From contig NZ_QBFD01000025.1 in assembly GCF_003335585.1 (NCBI RefSeq), forward strand, positions 89,772 to 153,771: a stretch of DNA of 64,000 nucleotides, read 5' to 3'. The notes below the pieces were generated by a model. It was not told the origin of the DNA and did not search any database. It saw only the letters and a list, made by a program, of their open reading frames with translations. The translations under genes and the position numbers were made by a program. This DNA is from Sulfitobacter sp. DFL-14 (lineage in GTDB: Bacteria > Pseudomonadota > Alphaproteobacteria > Rhodobacterales > Rhodobacteraceae). Below, piece by piece: positions 18,302 to 28,456 of the stretch; the first letter of the stretch is position 1, and each line of letters starts with the position of its first letter.

Positions 18302-20346
18302 TCCTGCGCGGCTTCCGGCATTGCCGGGGGCCAATGGGTCCATAACCTGTCACCGGTCCCGTCGCGGGCCGTTGTCAGGGTCCAGCCCTGCTTGCCCGGT
18401 GTCAGCGCCAGCGCGCCCGTGTGTTTCAGCAGCAGCGGGTCAAAGACGGCGCAGGGCGCCTGCGCCAGATCGGCCGCAGGGACAGAGACGACGACGATCT
18501 GCCCCGGCGCACATCCCTCGAATGCCGCCAGACGCCGCTTGCCGCTCAGGTGGATGACCTCGCCCCCCTGCGGCCAGCGCATGGCGGCCTCCAGCTGTCC
18601 GCCACCGTCGCCATCATTCTCCAGCCAGTTGCGTGCGACAAATCCGGCGGTGCGCTCCCGGCTCAGCGCCCGGCCCTGCGGGGTCATCACCCCGACCAAT
18701 GTGCCCGTGTCAGAGATCAGAACAGCGGGCCGCTGCGCCCCCTGCCAAAGGACAAGGGCCAGTGCCATCACGGGCAACCCTGCAAAGCGCAAACGGCCCT
18801 GCCAGAGGATCAGCAGCAGAAACCCCAGTGCCAGCAGCGGGATCACCCAGGCCCCCGGCCCCACCACATAACCGCGCGCGCCTTCCAGCCCGGCGATCCA
18901 ATGGGCCACGCCGAGAATCCAGCGCAGGCCCAGCCCCATCACCCAAAGCCCCAGCGCCTCTGCTCCGAAGGGGGCCAGCACCAGCGCCGCCACGGCGGCA
19001 GGGATGATCAGCACCCCCATCAGGGGCACCGACACCAGGTTTGCGATCAGCCCGTAATGGGCGATGGTGTTGAAATGCGCCGCCGCAATCGGCGCAGTGG
19101 CCAGCCCCGCCACGGCGGAAGAGACAAAGACCGCAAAGGCGGGTTTCAGCCAGGGCGGAAGCCAGCCCATATCGACCGCCCTGAGCCAGCCAAAGACCGC
19201 GACCAGCGCCGTTGTCGCGGCAAATGACATCTGGAACCCCGGCCCCGTCAGCGCCTCTGGCCGAAAGATCAGCACCAGCGTAGCCGCAATCGCCACCGCC
19301 CGCAGGGACAGCGCCCGCCGCCCGATCATCAGCGCCCCCAGCGCCACGGCCACCATGATAAACGCCCGCTCCGTCGCCACGTTGCCGCCCGACAGCGCGA
19401 GGTAACCTGCCGCCGCGATCAGCGCACCGGCGGCTGCGATCCCCTTTGTCGGCCAGCGCAGGGCCGTGACCGGATGCGCGGCCAGCAGCAGCCTGAGCGC
19501 GCCCAGCACCACCGCGCTGAGCAACCCCATGTGCAGCCCCGAGATCGCCAGCAGATGCGCCAGGTTGCTGGCGCGCAAGGCCTCCAGCGCCTCGCGGCTG
19601 ATGGCGCTGCGGTCGCCGGTGGTGATGGCGGCGGCAAAGCCGCCAATATCGCCGGGCAAAACCTGCCGGATGCGGGCAGAAGCCGCCATGCGGATGCGAA
19701 ACACCGCCAGCCCCGCATGGCCATCCCGCGCCTCTGCCACCCCCAGCAGCGGCACGCGGGTATAGCCAACGGCGCCCAGCTGCGCGAACCAGGCGTGGCG
19801 CTGGAAATCAAAACCGCCCGGCTCCACCGGACCGGCGGGGGGCGACAGATGGGCCGTGGTCATCACCCGCAGCCCCGGTTCAGGCGTGATCCCCGCGCCG
19901 CCATGCAGCGACAGCCGCACCTGGTCGGGCGTCCGCGCAGGTGACACCCGCGCCAGCCGCACCTGATCCAGCGTCAGGCGCAGCGCATCGGACTGGCTTC
20001 GGTCCATCGCGACAATCCGCCCCTCAACCGGCCCGTAATAGCGCCAGCCCAGCACCGGCCCTGCCACGCGATGCGCCCGGCCCGCCGCCAGCAATACCCC
20101 GATCAGGCAGAGCGCCACACCCACGGCAAGGGGCGCCACCGGCTCCGGCAGGAAGCGGGCCAGCACCAGCATCAGCAGCGCTGCTGTGGCAAGCCCTGCA
20201 AGCACCGGCAGGTCAGGCTCCGTGGACAGGGAAAAATAGCTGCCGACGCCCGCCGCCAGGCAAACCGGCACCCAGCAGATCAAGCCGCCGCGCTGTGCCA
20301 GCAGGACCCTGCCTGCAGAATTGGAAATGCGCCCGCATAGGCCCAT
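18265..20346 (-). CDS. comEC: ComEC/Rec2 family DNA-uptake channel protein
   Basis: A 693-residue inner-membrane protein expected to carry single-stranded DNA across the membrane during transformation. An N-terminal DUF4131-type part (about 20-200) is followed by the competence domain with many helices (about 215-510), including [20 protein letters not shown] and [13 protein letters not shown]. The C-terminal part is short and lacks the HXDXD metal motif of the usual beta-lactamase-like domain. I prefer the ATG at 20346; a GTG at 20385 is possible. Confidence 0.87.
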   Translation of the reverse strand: MGLCGRISNSAGRVLLAQRGGLICWVPVCLAAGVGSYFSLSTEPDLPVLAGLATAALLMLVLARFLPEPVAPLAVGVALCLIGVLLAAGRAHRVAGPVLGWRYYGPVEGRIVAMDRSQSDALRLTLDQVRLARVSPARTPDQVRLSLHGGAGITPEPGLRVMTTAHLSPPAGPVEPGGFDFQRHAWFAQLGAVGYTRVPLLGVAEARDGHAGLAVFRIRMAASARIRQVLPGDIGGFAAAITTGDRSAISREALEALRASNLAHLLAISGLHMGLLSAVVLGALRLLLAAHPVTALRWPTKGIAAAGALIAAAGYLALSGGNVATERAFIMVAVALGALMIGRRALSLRAVAIAATLVLIFRPEALTGPGFQMSFAATTALVAVFGWLRAVDMGWLPPWLKPAFAVFVSSAVAGLATAPIAAAHFNTIAHYGLIANLVSVPLMGVLIIPAAVAALVLAPFGAEALGLWVMGLGLRWILGVAHWIAGLEGARGYVVGPGAWVIPLLALGFLLLILWQGRLRFAGLPVMALALVLWQGAQRPAVLISDTGTLVGVMTPQGRALSRERTAGFVARNWLENDGDGGGQLEAAMRWPQGGEVIHLSGKRRLAAFEGCAPGQIVVVSVPAADLAQAPCAVFDPLLLKHTGALALTPGKQGWTLTTARDGTGDRLWTHWPPAMPEAAQDQYVRISPTRRP

Positions 20347-20459
20347 GCTTGCCCCCGCGCACCGCACTGGATAGACAGGCAGCACCCTAGAGGCCCCGTG
20401 ATGAACAAGAGATTAACACGAGGCTGAGCACGTCAGAATTTGTTAGGAAAACATCCCCC

Positions 20460-21860
20460 ATGTCCGCCGAAGTCGTCACCCGTTTCGCCCCGTCTCCCAC
20501 CGGTTTCCTGCACATCGGCGGCGCGCGGACCGCGCTGTTCAACTGGCTTTATGCGCGCGGCAAGGGCGGCAGGTTCCTGCTGCGGATCGAAGATACCGAC
20601 CGCGCCCGTTCGACCCCGGAGGCGACGGATGCGATTCTGCAGGGTCTGGCCTGGCTGGGCCTCGACCATGATGGCGAGATCGTCAGCCAATTCGAAAATG
20701 CGCCGCGCCATGCGGAAGTGGCCAATGCCCTGCTGGAGGCCGGCAAGGCCTACAAGTGCTTTGCCACGCAGGAAGAAATCAACGCCTTCCGCGAGGCCGC
20801 CAAGGCCGAGGGCCGCAGCACGCTTTACCAGTCCCCCTGGCGCGATGCGGACCCCGCCAGCCACCCCGATGCCCCTTACGTCATCCGCATCAAGGCCCCG
20901 CAGGAGGGCCAGACGGTGATCCGTGACCAGGTGCAGGGCGATGTGACCATTTCCAACGCGCAGCTTGATGACATGGTGCTGTTACGTTCCGATGGCACAC
21001 CGGTCTACATGCTGGCGGTTGTCGTGGATGATCATGACATGGGCGTGACCCATGTGATCCGGGGGGATGACCACCTGAACAATGCCGCGCGCCAGATGAT
21101 GATCTATCAGGCGATGGGCTGGGATGTGCCGGTCTGGGCGCATATCCCGCTGATCCACGGGTCGGACGGCAAGAAACTGTCGAAACGCCACGGTGCCTTG
21201 GGCGCACAGGAATATCAGGCGATGGGCTATCCCGCCGCTGGCATGCGCAATTATCTGGCCCGGCTGGGCTGGAGCCATGGCGACGATGAATTCTTTACCG
21301 ATGCCCAGGCGCGCGACTGGTTCGACCTGGACGGCATCCGCAAGAGCCCCGCGCAGTTCGACCTGAAAAAGCTGGAAAACATCTGCGGGCAGCATATCGC
21401 GGTCTCTGATGATGCCGCGCTGCGGCAAGAATGTCAGGACTACCTGGCGGCAGCCGGTCTGACCGCGCTTGATCCCGATCAGGCGCAGGGTTTGGAACGG
21501 GCCATGTATTGTCTCAAGGAACGGGCAAAGACACTGCCTGAACTCATTGAAAAGGCACATTTTGTTCTGACGCACCGCCCTGTGGAGCCGGACGAGAAGG
21601 CGCAAAAGGCGCTGGATTCGGAGGCCCGTGGCTTACTGGCGGAATTGACGCCGCACCTGCAAGATGCTAGCTGGACCAAGGAAACGCTGGAAGAGGTAAT
21701 GAACAGCTTTGCGGCTGCGCATGATACCAAATTCGGCAAACTCGCAGGGCCCCTTCGGGCTGCCCTTGCTGGGCGCGCGGTCACCCCATCCGTTTTTGAC
21801 ATGATGCTCGTGTTGGGACGTGATGAGACCCTCGCCCGACTGACGGATGCGGCGGCGTGA
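20460..21860 (+). CDS. gltX: Glutamate--tRNA ligase
   Basis: A 466-residue class I aminoacyl-tRNA synthetase. The HIGH signature is in [18 protein letters not shown], and the KMSKS equivalent is [11 protein letters not shown]. The C-terminal helical anticodon-binding region is complete. Alphaproteobacteria commonly have two GltX copies; whether this one is discriminating or also loads tRNA-Gln cannot be told. The ATG at 20460 lies 113 bases from the divergent comEC start. Confidence 0.96.
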   Translation: MSAEVVTRFAPSPTGFLHIGGARTALFNWLYARGKGGRFLLRIEDTDRARSTPEATDAILQGLAWLGLDHDGEIVSQFENAPRHAEVANALLEAGKAYKCFATQEEINAFREAAKAEGRSTLYQSPWRDADPASHPDAPYVIRIKAPQEGQTVIRDQVQGDVTISNAQLDDMVLLRSDGTPVYMLAVVVDDHDMGVTHVIRGDDHLNNAARQMMIYQAMGWDVPVWAHIPLIHGSDGKKLSKRHGALGAQEYQAMGYPAAGMRNYLARLGWSHGDDEFFTDAQARDWFDLDGIRKSPAQFDLKKLENICGQHIAVSDDAALRQECQDYLAAAGLTALDPDQAQGLERAMYCLKERAKTLPELIEKAHFVLTHRPVEPDEKAQKALDSEARGLLAELTPHLQDASWTKETLEEVMNSFAAAHDTKFGKLAGPLRAALAGRAVTPSVFDMMLVLGRDETLARLTDAAA

Positions 21861-21977
21861 ACAGGGTTAACCCCCTGGAAACGCCACGCGCGATAACACA
21901 CCGGCAGGTCCTGTCTCAGGGCCTGGTCGTGACGGCGGGCAATACGCCCTGCCGCCAGCTCAAGGGGAAGGGACCGC

Positions 21978-23273
21978 ATGACTGAGAGCACGAAATCCGC
22001 AACGCTGACCATCGACGGCAAAAACTATGATCTGCCGATCTTTTCGCCAACCGCAGGCCCCGACGTGGTCGACATCCGCAAGCTCTATGCGCAGGCCAAT
22101 GTCTTTACCTATGACCCCGGCTTCACCTCCACCGCCGCCTGCGACAGCACCATCACCTATATCGACGGCGATGCCGGCGTGCTGCTGCACCGGGGCTATC
22201 CCATCGACCAGCTGGCCGCCAAATCGCATTACCTCGAAGTCTGCTACCTGCTGCTTTACGGTGAGCTTCCCTCCCCCGCAGAGCTGGAGGATTTCGAAAG
22301 CCGCGTGACCAACCACACCATGCTGCACGAGCAGATGATGAACTTCTTCCGCGGGTTCCGGCGCGATGCGCACCCGATGGCGGTCATGGTGGGCGTGGTG
22401 GGCGCAATGTCCGCCTTTTATCACGACAGCACCGACATCACCGACGAATGGCAGCGCGAGGTCGCGTCGATCCGCCTGATCGCCAAGATGCCGACGATCG
22501 CCGCGATGGCCTATAAATACACCATCGGCCAGCCCTTCGAATATCCGCGCAACGATCTGGACTATGCGTCCAACTTCCTGCGCATGTGCTTTGCCGTCCC
22601 GGCAGAGGAATATGTCGTCGATCCGATCCTGAGCCGGGCGATGGACCGCATCTTTACCCTGCATGCGGATCACGAGCAGAACGCCTCCACCTCCACGGTG
22701 CGTCTGGCGTCCTCCTCGGGGGCCAACCCCTTTGCCTGTATCGCGGCGGGTATTGCCTGTCTCTGGGGCCCTGCCCACGGCGGCGCCAACCAGGCCTGCC
22801 TGGAAATGCTCAAGGAAATCGGCACGCCCGACCGCATCCCCGAGTTCATTGCCCGCGCCAAGGACAAGAACGATCCGTTCCGCCTGATGGGCTTTGGCCA
22901 CCGCGTCTACAAGAACTTCGACCCGCGTGCGACCGTGATGAAGGAAAGCGCCGACGAGGTTCTGGAGCTGCTCGGGATCGAGAACAACCCCGTCCTGCAA
23001 GTGGCCAAGGAGCTGGAAAAACAGGCGCTGGAGGATCCGTATTTCGCAGAGAAGAAACTGTTCCCCAACGTCGATTTCTATTCGGGCATCATCCTTGAGG
23101 CCATGGGCTTCCCCACCTCGATGTTCACCCCGATCTTCGCGCTGTCGCGGACCGTCGGCTGGATTTCGCAGTGGAAGGAAATGATCGCCGATCCGCAGAA
23201 CAAGATCGGCCGGCCGCGCCAATTGTACCTTGGCCAGACCGCCCGCGATTACACGGACATCGAAAACCGTTGA
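21978..23273 (+). CDS. gltA: Citrate synthase (type II)
   Basis: A 431-residue enzyme that condenses acetyl-CoA with oxaloacetate at the entry of the TCA cycle. Catalytic residues are in GPAHGGANQ (His), GFGHRVYKN (His) and FPNVDFYSG (Asp). Length and the N-terminal beta domain match the hexameric, NADH-sensitive Gram-negative type. AAGGGGAAGGG lies just before the ATG. It is ended by a strong hairpin at 23286. Confidence 0.97.
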   Translation: MTESTKSATLTIDGKNYDLPIFSPTAGPDVVDIRKLYAQANVFTYDPGFTSTAACDSTITYIDGDAGVLLHRGYPIDQLAAKSHYLEVCYLLLYGELPSPAELEDFESRVTNHTMLHEQMMNFFRGFRRDAHPMAVMVGVVGAMSAFYHDSTDITDEWQREVASIRLIAKMPTIAAMAYKYTIGQPFEYPRNDLDYASNFLRMCFAVPAEEYVVDPILSRAMDRIFTLHADHEQNASTSTVRLASSSGANPFACIAAGIACLWGPAHGGANQACLEMLKEIGTPDRIPEFIARAKDKNDPFRLMGFGHRVYKNFDPRATVMKESADEVLELLGIENNPVLQVAKELEKQALEDPYFAEKKLFPNVDFYSGIILEAMGFPTSMFTPIFALSRTVGWISQWKEMIADPQNKIGRPRQLYLGQTARDYTDIENR

Positions 23274-23285
23274 TCCGACCCCGGC

Positions 23286-23310
23286 AAACGCCCCGTTCAA
23301 CGGGGCGTTT
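23286..23310 (+). terminator. gltA terminator
   Basis: AAACGCCCCGTT pairs with AACGGGGCGTTT around a tiny loop, giving a GC-rich stem followed by TTT and a T-rich stretch (CGCTTTGTTG). It starts 13 bases after the gltA stop. The A/T arms make it possibly bidirectional. Confidence 0.85.
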
Positions 23311-23619
23311 CGCTTTGTTGCCCAAACGTAAACAACCTTCCCATCAGAACGGGAAGTTTTCGGGGTGCTGATCTTTGCCGACAGATCGGCTGCCGGTTCG
23401 GCGGAACGCCAAGAATCGCAACTTCCCCTTCCGCGCCCAAGAACCAAAGGCCGCTGAGCCTGCCAACTGTTTCAGCCGTCATTGCCCAATGCGAAACACC
23501 GGCCCCTGAAACATGGCTAAAGTGTGGCATTGTTTCGCCCTTCCAGACAATCCGCGAGGTTGCTTGACCGCCCTTCAAAAGCACCGTTAACCTGTTGAGA
23601 AATGTAGCGAGGAGCCACC
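23311..23619. other. Intergenic stretch without a supported gene
   Basis: About 300 bases between the gltA terminator and the small membrane-protein gene. Open frames here are short, lack ribosome sites and show no family pattern. The only structure seen is a weak inverted repeat CTTCCC/GGGAAG near 23340-23356. The promoter of the following gene pair should lie towards the right end, where the composition is less GC-rich. Confidence 0.5.
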
Positions 23620-23775
23620 ATGTCGCTTTGGTTTTCATGCGGGTCGATTGTGCTGGTCGTTGCCACACTGATCCGGACAACACGATCAGATCAGGCTTTG
23701 TTGCGGCCTGTTCTGGTCCCGATCCGTTACAAAACAGATGCGCCCGGTCCCTTGCGGAAATGGAGGCTCACATGA
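23620..23775 (+). CDS. Small single-pass membrane protein, unknown
   Basis: A 51-residue open frame with a good ribosome site (GAGGAG, five to six bases before the ATG). Residues about 3-18 are hydrophobic (SCGSIVLVVATLI), followed by positive residues, which fits an N-out/C-in membrane anchor. The rest is basic and ends RKWRLT. Its stop overlaps the start of the next gene as ATGA, which suggests translational coupling. I do not recognise the family. The good start signals and the overlap are the reasons to believe it. Confidence 0.5.
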   Translation: MSLWFSCGSIVLVVATLIRTTRSDQALLRPVLVPIRYKTDAPGPLRKWRLT

Positions 23776-24083
23776 CAGATTGCCGCTCGGACCGCCCGAT
23801 GGAGGGCAGATTGCGCTGGGACCGCGCGGCAGGCTTGTTGCCCACCGCGGCGCGGTCAGGCCCGGGGCCACAGGGTGTGCTGGTGCCCGCAGGCCTGCGT
23901 GACAACGATCAGATCGCCGTGATCTATGACAAGGGGCAGACCCCGCCGGAAATCACCATCCGGCAGGTGTCGGGAACGGTCCATACGGTTCTGGCGGATG
24001 GCGTTGCGGTCGCCGTGGTGGCCAGCGCCAATGGCCCCGCCCCCAGCAAGGACGATGTGCTGCTGGTCGAACGCTCGGTCTGA
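23772..24083 (+). CDS. Hypothetical protein, 103 residues
   Basis: The open frame is preceded by GGAGG five bases before the ATG at 23772. The product is soluble with no signal peptide or membrane helix. The middle and C-terminal parts look like short beta strands (VLVPAGLRDNDQIAVIYD, HTVLADGVAVAVVASANG) ending DDVLLVERSV. I do not recognise a family. The same frame is open further upstream to 23595, but that extension overlaps the 51-residue gene and has no ribosome site. Confidence 0.6.
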   Translation: MTDCRSDRPMEGRLRWDRAAGLLPTAARSGPGPQGVLVPAGLRDNDQIAVIYDKGQTPPEITIRQVSGTVHTVLADGVAVAVVASANGPAPSKDDVLLVERSV

Positions 24084-24164
24084 CCGGCATCGCGCAGCCG
24101 GCGCGTTTCGCGTCAGGCGCGGGTGTTCGTGGTCTGCGCGGTGTGGGATCGGAAGCTGTTCAAT

Positions 24165-24280
24165 GTGACATGAGACACAAGCCGGGCCGTCGCCTGCCCG
24201 GGGTGGGCGATACTGCCCTTGGCTCAAGCCACTTTATTTCTCAACCATGATGAATCCCATCAGTGGAACACCCAGCCTCA
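24165..24280 (+). repeat. Dispersed repeat, right copy (inverted relative to 1-115)
   Basis: This is the inverted counterpart of 1-115. The conserved order on this strand is CGGGCC, a GC-rich stem-like block (CGCCTGCCCGGGGTGGGCG, 24190-24208), a variable spacer, then CCACTTTATTTCTCAACC and a double ATG at 24247/24250. Differences cluster in the spacer. The pattern looks like a conserved 5' leader plus the start of a short gene. Between 24281 and 24529 there is only the short frame described separately. Confidence 0.7.
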
Positions 24281-24396
24281 CCAAATCGCCTACCCGTCAT
24301 GCCAAAGGCATGCCAATGATCAAGGGCGCACCTTTGGTGCGACCGGCGGGCAGGCGATGGCCCGGCGCCTTCGGCTTGTTCCGGGCCTTGGCATGA
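24247..24396 (+). CDS. Possible 49-residue ORF linked to the dispersed repeat
   Basis: The frame starts at the conserved double ATG and reads MMNPISGTPSLTKSPT, then a basic, proline-containing tail ending LFRALA. The left copy reads MMNPIEGTPSL before leaving the window; one of the differing codons is synonymous, which hints at coding but is too little to prove it. There is no Shine-Dalgarno motif. It could instead be part of a non-coding repeat. Confidence 0.25.
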   Translation: MMNPISGTPSLTKSPTRHAKGMPMIKGAPLVRPAGRRWPGAFGLFRALA

Positions 24397-24529
24397 CTGA
24401 TCGACGACAGCGCTGCCCGGCTCTGATGAAACTCAATTCCCAATACCGTCAGTTTGTACGATCACCTGAAGCGTCATGCGAAAAGCTGCAAAAGCCCCGG
24501 AGCCCAAACCGGGCCACCGGGTCCGACAT

Positions 24530-25306
24530 TCAGCGCCCCTCGAAGGTCGCCTTGCGTTTCTCGGTAAAGGCCAGCACCCCTTCCTTGAAATCACGCGTCG
24601 CGCCGCATTTACCTTGCGTCTCGGCCTCCTGCGCCAGCTGATCCTCATAGGAATTGTCCCAGGTCCCCCGGATCACCTGTTTGACCCCGGCATAGGCCGC
24701 TGTTGGCCCCTGCGCCAGCTGCGCCGCGCGGGCCTGCCAATGGGCCGCAAAATCCGCATCCGCAACAGCTTCCCAGATCATCCCCCAGTCGTCGGCCTGC
24801 CGCGCGCTGATCTTGTCCGCAAAAAGTGCGGCCCCCATGGCCTTGGCCGTGCCCATGGTACGCGGCATCACATAGGTGCCGCCCGCGTCGGGGATCAGGC
24901 CGATCCGGGTAAAGGCCTGCATGAAATAGGCGCTTTCGGTGGCAAAAACCACGTCACAGGCCAGCGCAAGGTTTGCCCCTGCCCCCGCCGCCGGCCCGTT
25001 CACGGCTGCAATGGTCGGCACCGGGCAGTTCACGATGGCGCGCAGCATCGGCGCATATTCATCCCGCAGGGTACGTTCCAGATCGACAGAGGCCGCCGTG
25101 GCCCGATCCCCCAGATCCTGCCCCGAGCAGAACGCCCTGCCCGCCCCGGTGATCACCACCACCCGCGCTTCCTTGCCGCCCTGGGTCGCGGCATGTGCAA
25201 TCTCCGCGCGCATCTGCGTGGTCAATGCGTTCATCTTGTCCGCACGGTTCAGCGTGATCGTGGCAATGCCGTCTGCCACCGCATAGGTGATCGTCTGATA
25301 TTCCAT
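24530..25306 (-). CDS. Enoyl-CoA hydratase/isomerase family protein
   Basis: A 258-residue crotonase-fold protein. The oxyanion-hole segments are AFCSGQDL and NGPAAGAGANLALACD. The second catalytic region reads IGLIPDAGGTYVMPR, with Asp in the position used by PaaG-type isomerases instead of the usual Glu. This suggests 2-(1,2-epoxy-1,2-dihydrophenyl)acetyl-CoA isomerase or a related ring enzyme, but no other phenylacetate genes are nearby. The ATG at 25306 has AGGAT upstream; a longer frame to 25372 has no family similarity. Confidence 0.85.
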   Translation of the reverse strand: MEYQTITYAVADGIATITLNRADKMNALTTQMRAEIAHAATQGGKEARVVVITGAGRAFCSGQDLGDRATAASVDLERTLRDEYAPMLRAIVNCPVPTIAAVNGPAAGAGANLALACDVVFATESAYFMQAFTRIGLIPDAGGTYVMPRTMGTAKAMGAALFADKISARQADDWGMIWEAVADADFAAHWQARAAQLAQGPTAAYAGVKQVIRGTWDNSYEDQLAQEAETQGKCGATRDFKEGVLAFTEKRKATFEGR

Positions 25307-25381
25307 GTCTGAGGTATCCTTCGCTTGAGGCCTTTGCCCCTTGATACCAAAGCGGGTCACGCGGACCAGCAAAACCGCACG

Positions 25382-25834
25382 TCAATCCTTGAGAATCTCG
25401 CGCAGCCGGGCCTCTTCCTCCGGGCTCAGGGGCGTCTCTCCGGTCTGGGTGGCACGCGACCGGCCCCGCAGATAGACAAAGCCGACACCCCCCGCGATCA
25501 GCAGCATCAGCGGCCCCGCCCCCCAGAGCAGCCAGTTCGCCCCCGTCACCTCGGGCCGCAGCAGCACATATTCGCCGTAACGCTGGACAATGAAATCCAC
25601 CGCCTCGGCGTCCGTGTCCCCGGCCTGCAGCCGCTCGCGCAGCAGGATGCGCAGATCACGCGCGAGACTTGCGTTGCTCTCATCAATGCTTTCGTTGCGG
25701 CAGACAAGGCAGCGCAGCCCCCTGGACAGCTCCCGCGCCCGTGCCTCCAGCGCGGGATCCTCCAGCATCTCGTCGGGCTGCACGGCGGCCAGTGGCGAGG
25801 CCAGCAGCATCAGGATCAGGACAAGCCGTTTCAT
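25382..25834 (-). CDS. ccmH: Cytochrome c maturation protein CcmH
   Basis: A 150-residue protein with signal peptide (1-17), a periplasmic helical domain carrying LRCLVCRNESI, the redox-active CXXC that reduces apocytochrome c for haem attachment, and one C-terminal membrane helix (about 101-121). The short form without the TPR part (CcmI) is typical of alphaproteobacteria. Its start overlaps the ccmF stop by four bases. Confidence 0.94.
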   Translation of the reverse strand: MKRLVLILMLLASPLAAVQPDEMLEDPALEARARELSRGLRCLVCRNESIDESNASLARDLRILLRERLQAGDTDAEAVDFIVQRYGEYVLLRPEVTGANWLLWGAGPLMLLIAGGVGFVYLRGRSRATQTGETPLSPEEEARLREILKD

Positions 25835-27798
25835 TCCGCAGGCACCGGTGTGGCGCGGGTCTTGCGCGCGCCTGCCGCCACGCGGAAGCGCCGGTCGCTC
25901 AGGCTCAGCAGCCCTCCCAGCGCCATCAGCCCGCAGCCGATCCAGATCCAGTTGGTCAGCGGCTTGACATAGACCCGCACGGTCCAGCCGCCATTGTCCT
26001 GCTGATCCCCGATCACCACATAGACATCCCGCGCGAGGTTGTAGTCGATGGCAGCCTCGGTCGTGGGCATACGGGCGACCGGGTAGAACCGTTTCTCGGG
26101 CTTGAGCTGCGAGATCACGCTGCCGTCCCTGGACAGGGTCACATCGGCCTGCGTCGACTGATAGTTCGGTCCGCGTATCTCGTTCACCTCGTTCAGCGTC
26201 AGGGTGTAGCCGCCCACATCCCAGGGCTGCCCGATCTGGGCGACGCGGATGTCATCCTGTGTCCAGGCGGTCAGCCCGGCGATCCCTGCCATGGTCACGC
26301 CAAGCCCCGCGTGGGCCACGGCCTTGCCCCAGTCCGCACGCGGCAGGCGGCGCAGCCGCGCCCAGCGGCCCGCCCCGCGCCCCGTGCGCTGCGCCAGCTC
26401 GACAACCACACCGGCCACCAGCCAGGCCCCCAGGAACAGGCCCATCGGCCCCAGCAGGCTGCGCCCCGATTGCATCGTCCAGGCCAGCCCGCCCACCGCC
26501 AGCGCCAGCACAAAGGCATAGCGCAAGGGCCGGACAGCACGGGCGATGCGCGCCCGTTTCCAGGGCAGCACCGATCCCACCGGCAGGATCAGCCCCAGAA
26601 GCACCATGAAGGGGGTGAAAGCCGCGTTGAAAAAGGGCGGCCCGACGCTCAGCTTGCGGTCAAAGAACATCTCGGCCAGCAGCGGCCACATGGTGCCGAC
26701 AAAGACCACGAAACAGGCCACCGCCAGCAGCAGGTTGTTCACCACCAGGGCAGATTCGCGGCTGACCAGTCCAAAGACGCCCTTCGCCTCCATCGTGCCC
26801 GCGCGAAGGGTGAACAGTATCAGCGCACCGCCCATGAAAAAGGCCATGATCGCCAGGATGAACACGCCACGCTCGGGATCATTGGCAAAGGCGTGCACAG
26901 AGGTCAGAAGCCCCGACCGCACGATGAAGGTGCCGATCAGCGAAAATCCGAAGGCGAGGATCGCCAGCAGGATCGTCCAGCTTTTCAGACTTTCGCGTTT
27001 CTCCACCACGATGGCCGAATGCAGCAGCGCCGCCGCCAGCAGCCAGGGCATGAAACTTGCGTTTTCCACCGGGTCCCAGAACCAGAAACCGCCCCAGCCC
27101 AGCTCGTAATAGGCCCACCAGGATCCCAGCGCGATGCCGATGGTCAGGAAGATCCAGGCCGCCAGCGTCCAGGGCCGCACCCAGCGGCCCCATGCGGCAT
27201 CCACCCGCCCCTCGATCAGCGCCGCCACGGCAAAGCTGAACGCCATGCTGAGGCCCACATAGCCAAGGTAGAGGAAGGGCGGATGAAAGGCCAAACCCGG
27301 GTCCTGCAGCAACGGGTTCAGGTCGCGCCCGTCAAAGGGCGGCGTTTCCAGCCGCAGGAACGGGTTGGAGGTGAAGATGATGAAAGCGAAAAACGCCACC
27401 GCAATGGCCGATTGCACCGACAGCACCCGCGCCCGCAGGCTGGGCGGCAGGTTGCCCCCGAACCATGCGGCCATGGCGCCGAACAGCGTGAGGATCAGCA
27501 CCCAAAGCAGCATGGAGCCCTCGTGATTGCCCCAGGTGCCGCTGATCTTGTACAGCATCGGCTTCGCCGAATGGCTGTTCTCGACCACCAGCTTCAGCGA
27601 GAAATCGGAGTTGATGAAGGCCCACATCAGCGCACCGAAACTCAGCGCCGTCAGGGCAAACTGCGCGCCTGCCGCCGGTTCCGCCACTGCCATCCAGCCG
27701 GGCCAGCGTTTCTGCGCCCCGATCAGGGGCACGATCATCTGAACGATCGCCACCGCAGAGGCGAGGATCAGCGCGAAATGTCCGAGTTCTGTGATCAT
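25831..27798 (-). CDS. ccmF: Haem lyase subunit CcmF
   Basis: A 655-residue polytopic inner-membrane protein, the core of the System I haem ligation complex. The haem-handling WWD region is WGGFWFWDPVENASFMPWL. Conserved periplasmic His regions are seen as SNPFLR...FHPPFLYLGYVG. I count about 14-15 hydrophobic segments. I chose the ATG at 27798 (MITELGHFAL), the usual N-terminus; a longer frame to 27834 adds non-family residues. It works with CcmH downstream and CcmE upstream, though two lysis genes intervene. Confidence 0.96.
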   Translation of the reverse strand: MITELGHFALILASAVAIVQMIVPLIGAQKRWPGWMAVAEPAAGAQFALTALSFGALMWAFINSDFSLKLVVENSHSAKPMLYKISGTWGNHEGSMLLWVLILTLFGAMAAWFGGNLPPSLRARVLSVQSAIAVAFFAFIIFTSNPFLRLETPPFDGRDLNPLLQDPGLAFHPPFLYLGYVGLSMAFSFAVAALIEGRVDAAWGRWVRPWTLAAWIFLTIGIALGSWWAYYELGWGGFWFWDPVENASFMPWLLAAALLHSAIVVEKRESLKSWTILLAILAFGFSLIGTFIVRSGLLTSVHAFANDPERGVFILAIMAFFMGGALILFTLRAGTMEAKGVFGLVSRESALVVNNLLLAVACFVVFVGTMWPLLAEMFFDRKLSVGPPFFNAAFTPFMVLLGLILPVGSVLPWKRARIARAVRPLRYAFVLALAVGGLAWTMQSGRSLLGPMGLFLGAWLVAGVVVELAQRTGRGAGRWARLRRLPRADWGKAVAHAGLGVTMAGIAGLTAWTQDDIRVAQIGQPWDVGGYTLTLNEVNEIRGPNYQSTQADVTLSRDGSVISQLKPEKRFYPVARMPTTEAAIDYNLARDVYVVIGDQQDNGGWTVRVYVKPLTNWIWIGCGLMALGGLLSLSDRRFRVAAGARKTRATPVPAE

Positions 27799-27883
27799 GC
27801 CCTGATTATAGGGCGGTGCCGGGCCCCCTGCCATGGGTTTCTGTCACGATCGGCGCATCAAAGCGTCGCAGCCTGCACAGATG

Positions 27884-28456
27884 TCAGGCGGCGCGCTTCC
27901 AGGCCTCCAGCGCCGGGTTGCTGTCGGGGGTGATCACCGCCAGTGAAAGGCCCGCGTCATTGCCGGTTTCTGCCGCCCGCGGGCTGTCGCTGCGCAGGGC
28001 CTTGATGGCGCTGATGTTCTGCAGCACCTGGGGCAGCCGGGTGACCGTGCCTGCAATCTCGCGCTGGAACTGCTGGGCTTTGACCTGATGGCGTGCCCCG
28101 AAATAGAACGACACGATCACCCCCAGCAACCACCACAGCGGCTCCGGCACGAGGGCGATGCCCTGCATCCGTTCGGAAAACCACAGCGGATCAACCATGG
28201 CCGAGACGAACAACCCCATCGTCCCCAGCGCCAGCGCCGGGCGTGGCAGGCGGTTCAGCCCATCCATGAAACGGTCAAAGCCGCCCTGCCGCGCCACCGC
28301 GAATTCCGCGCCATATTGCGACATCGCCTGCCCCTGCGCCGCCGCGGCCCGCACCGCCCCCGCCTCTGCGTTCTCGCGAAAGACTTCCACGGTTTCGCGC
28401 ACCACGTTACGCTCGCCCCCGAACATCAAGCCGAAGATGCGTCCGATTACCCCCAT
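27884..28456 (-). CDS. GTA-type three-TM holin
   Basis: A 190-residue protein with N-terminal helical region, two or three hydrophobic segments (about 75-95 ALALGTMGLFVSAM and about 105-122 WWLLGVIVSFYFG) and a charged tail. I recognise it as the gene-transfer-agent holin family, which makes inner-membrane holes so that the endolysin can reach peptidoglycan and GTA particles can be released. It starts ten bases inside the end of the endolysin gene. No GTA structural genes are in the window. Confidence 0.8.
   Translation of the reverse strand: MGVIGRIFGLMFGGERNVVRETVEVFRENAEAGAVRAAAAQGQAMSQYGAEFAVARQGGFDRFMDGLNRLPRPALALGTMGLFVSAMVDPLWFSERMQGIALVPEPLWWLLGVIVSFYFGARHQVKAQQFQREIAGTVTRLPQVLQNISAIKALRSDSPRAAETGNDAGLSLAVITPDSNPALEAWKRAA

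Noticed and set aside
1..24280. A mobile island bounded by the inverted dispersed repeat
   Set aside because: The 24 kb between the copies are core metabolic genes in an order familiar for alphaproteobacteria, with no integrase or transposase and no composition shift by eye.
25669..27933. A 754-codon open frame on the plus strand
   Set aside because: It is antisense to ccmH and ccmF, has no motif and is rich in Gln, His, Arg and Pro. The minus-strand genes have clear catalytic motifs.
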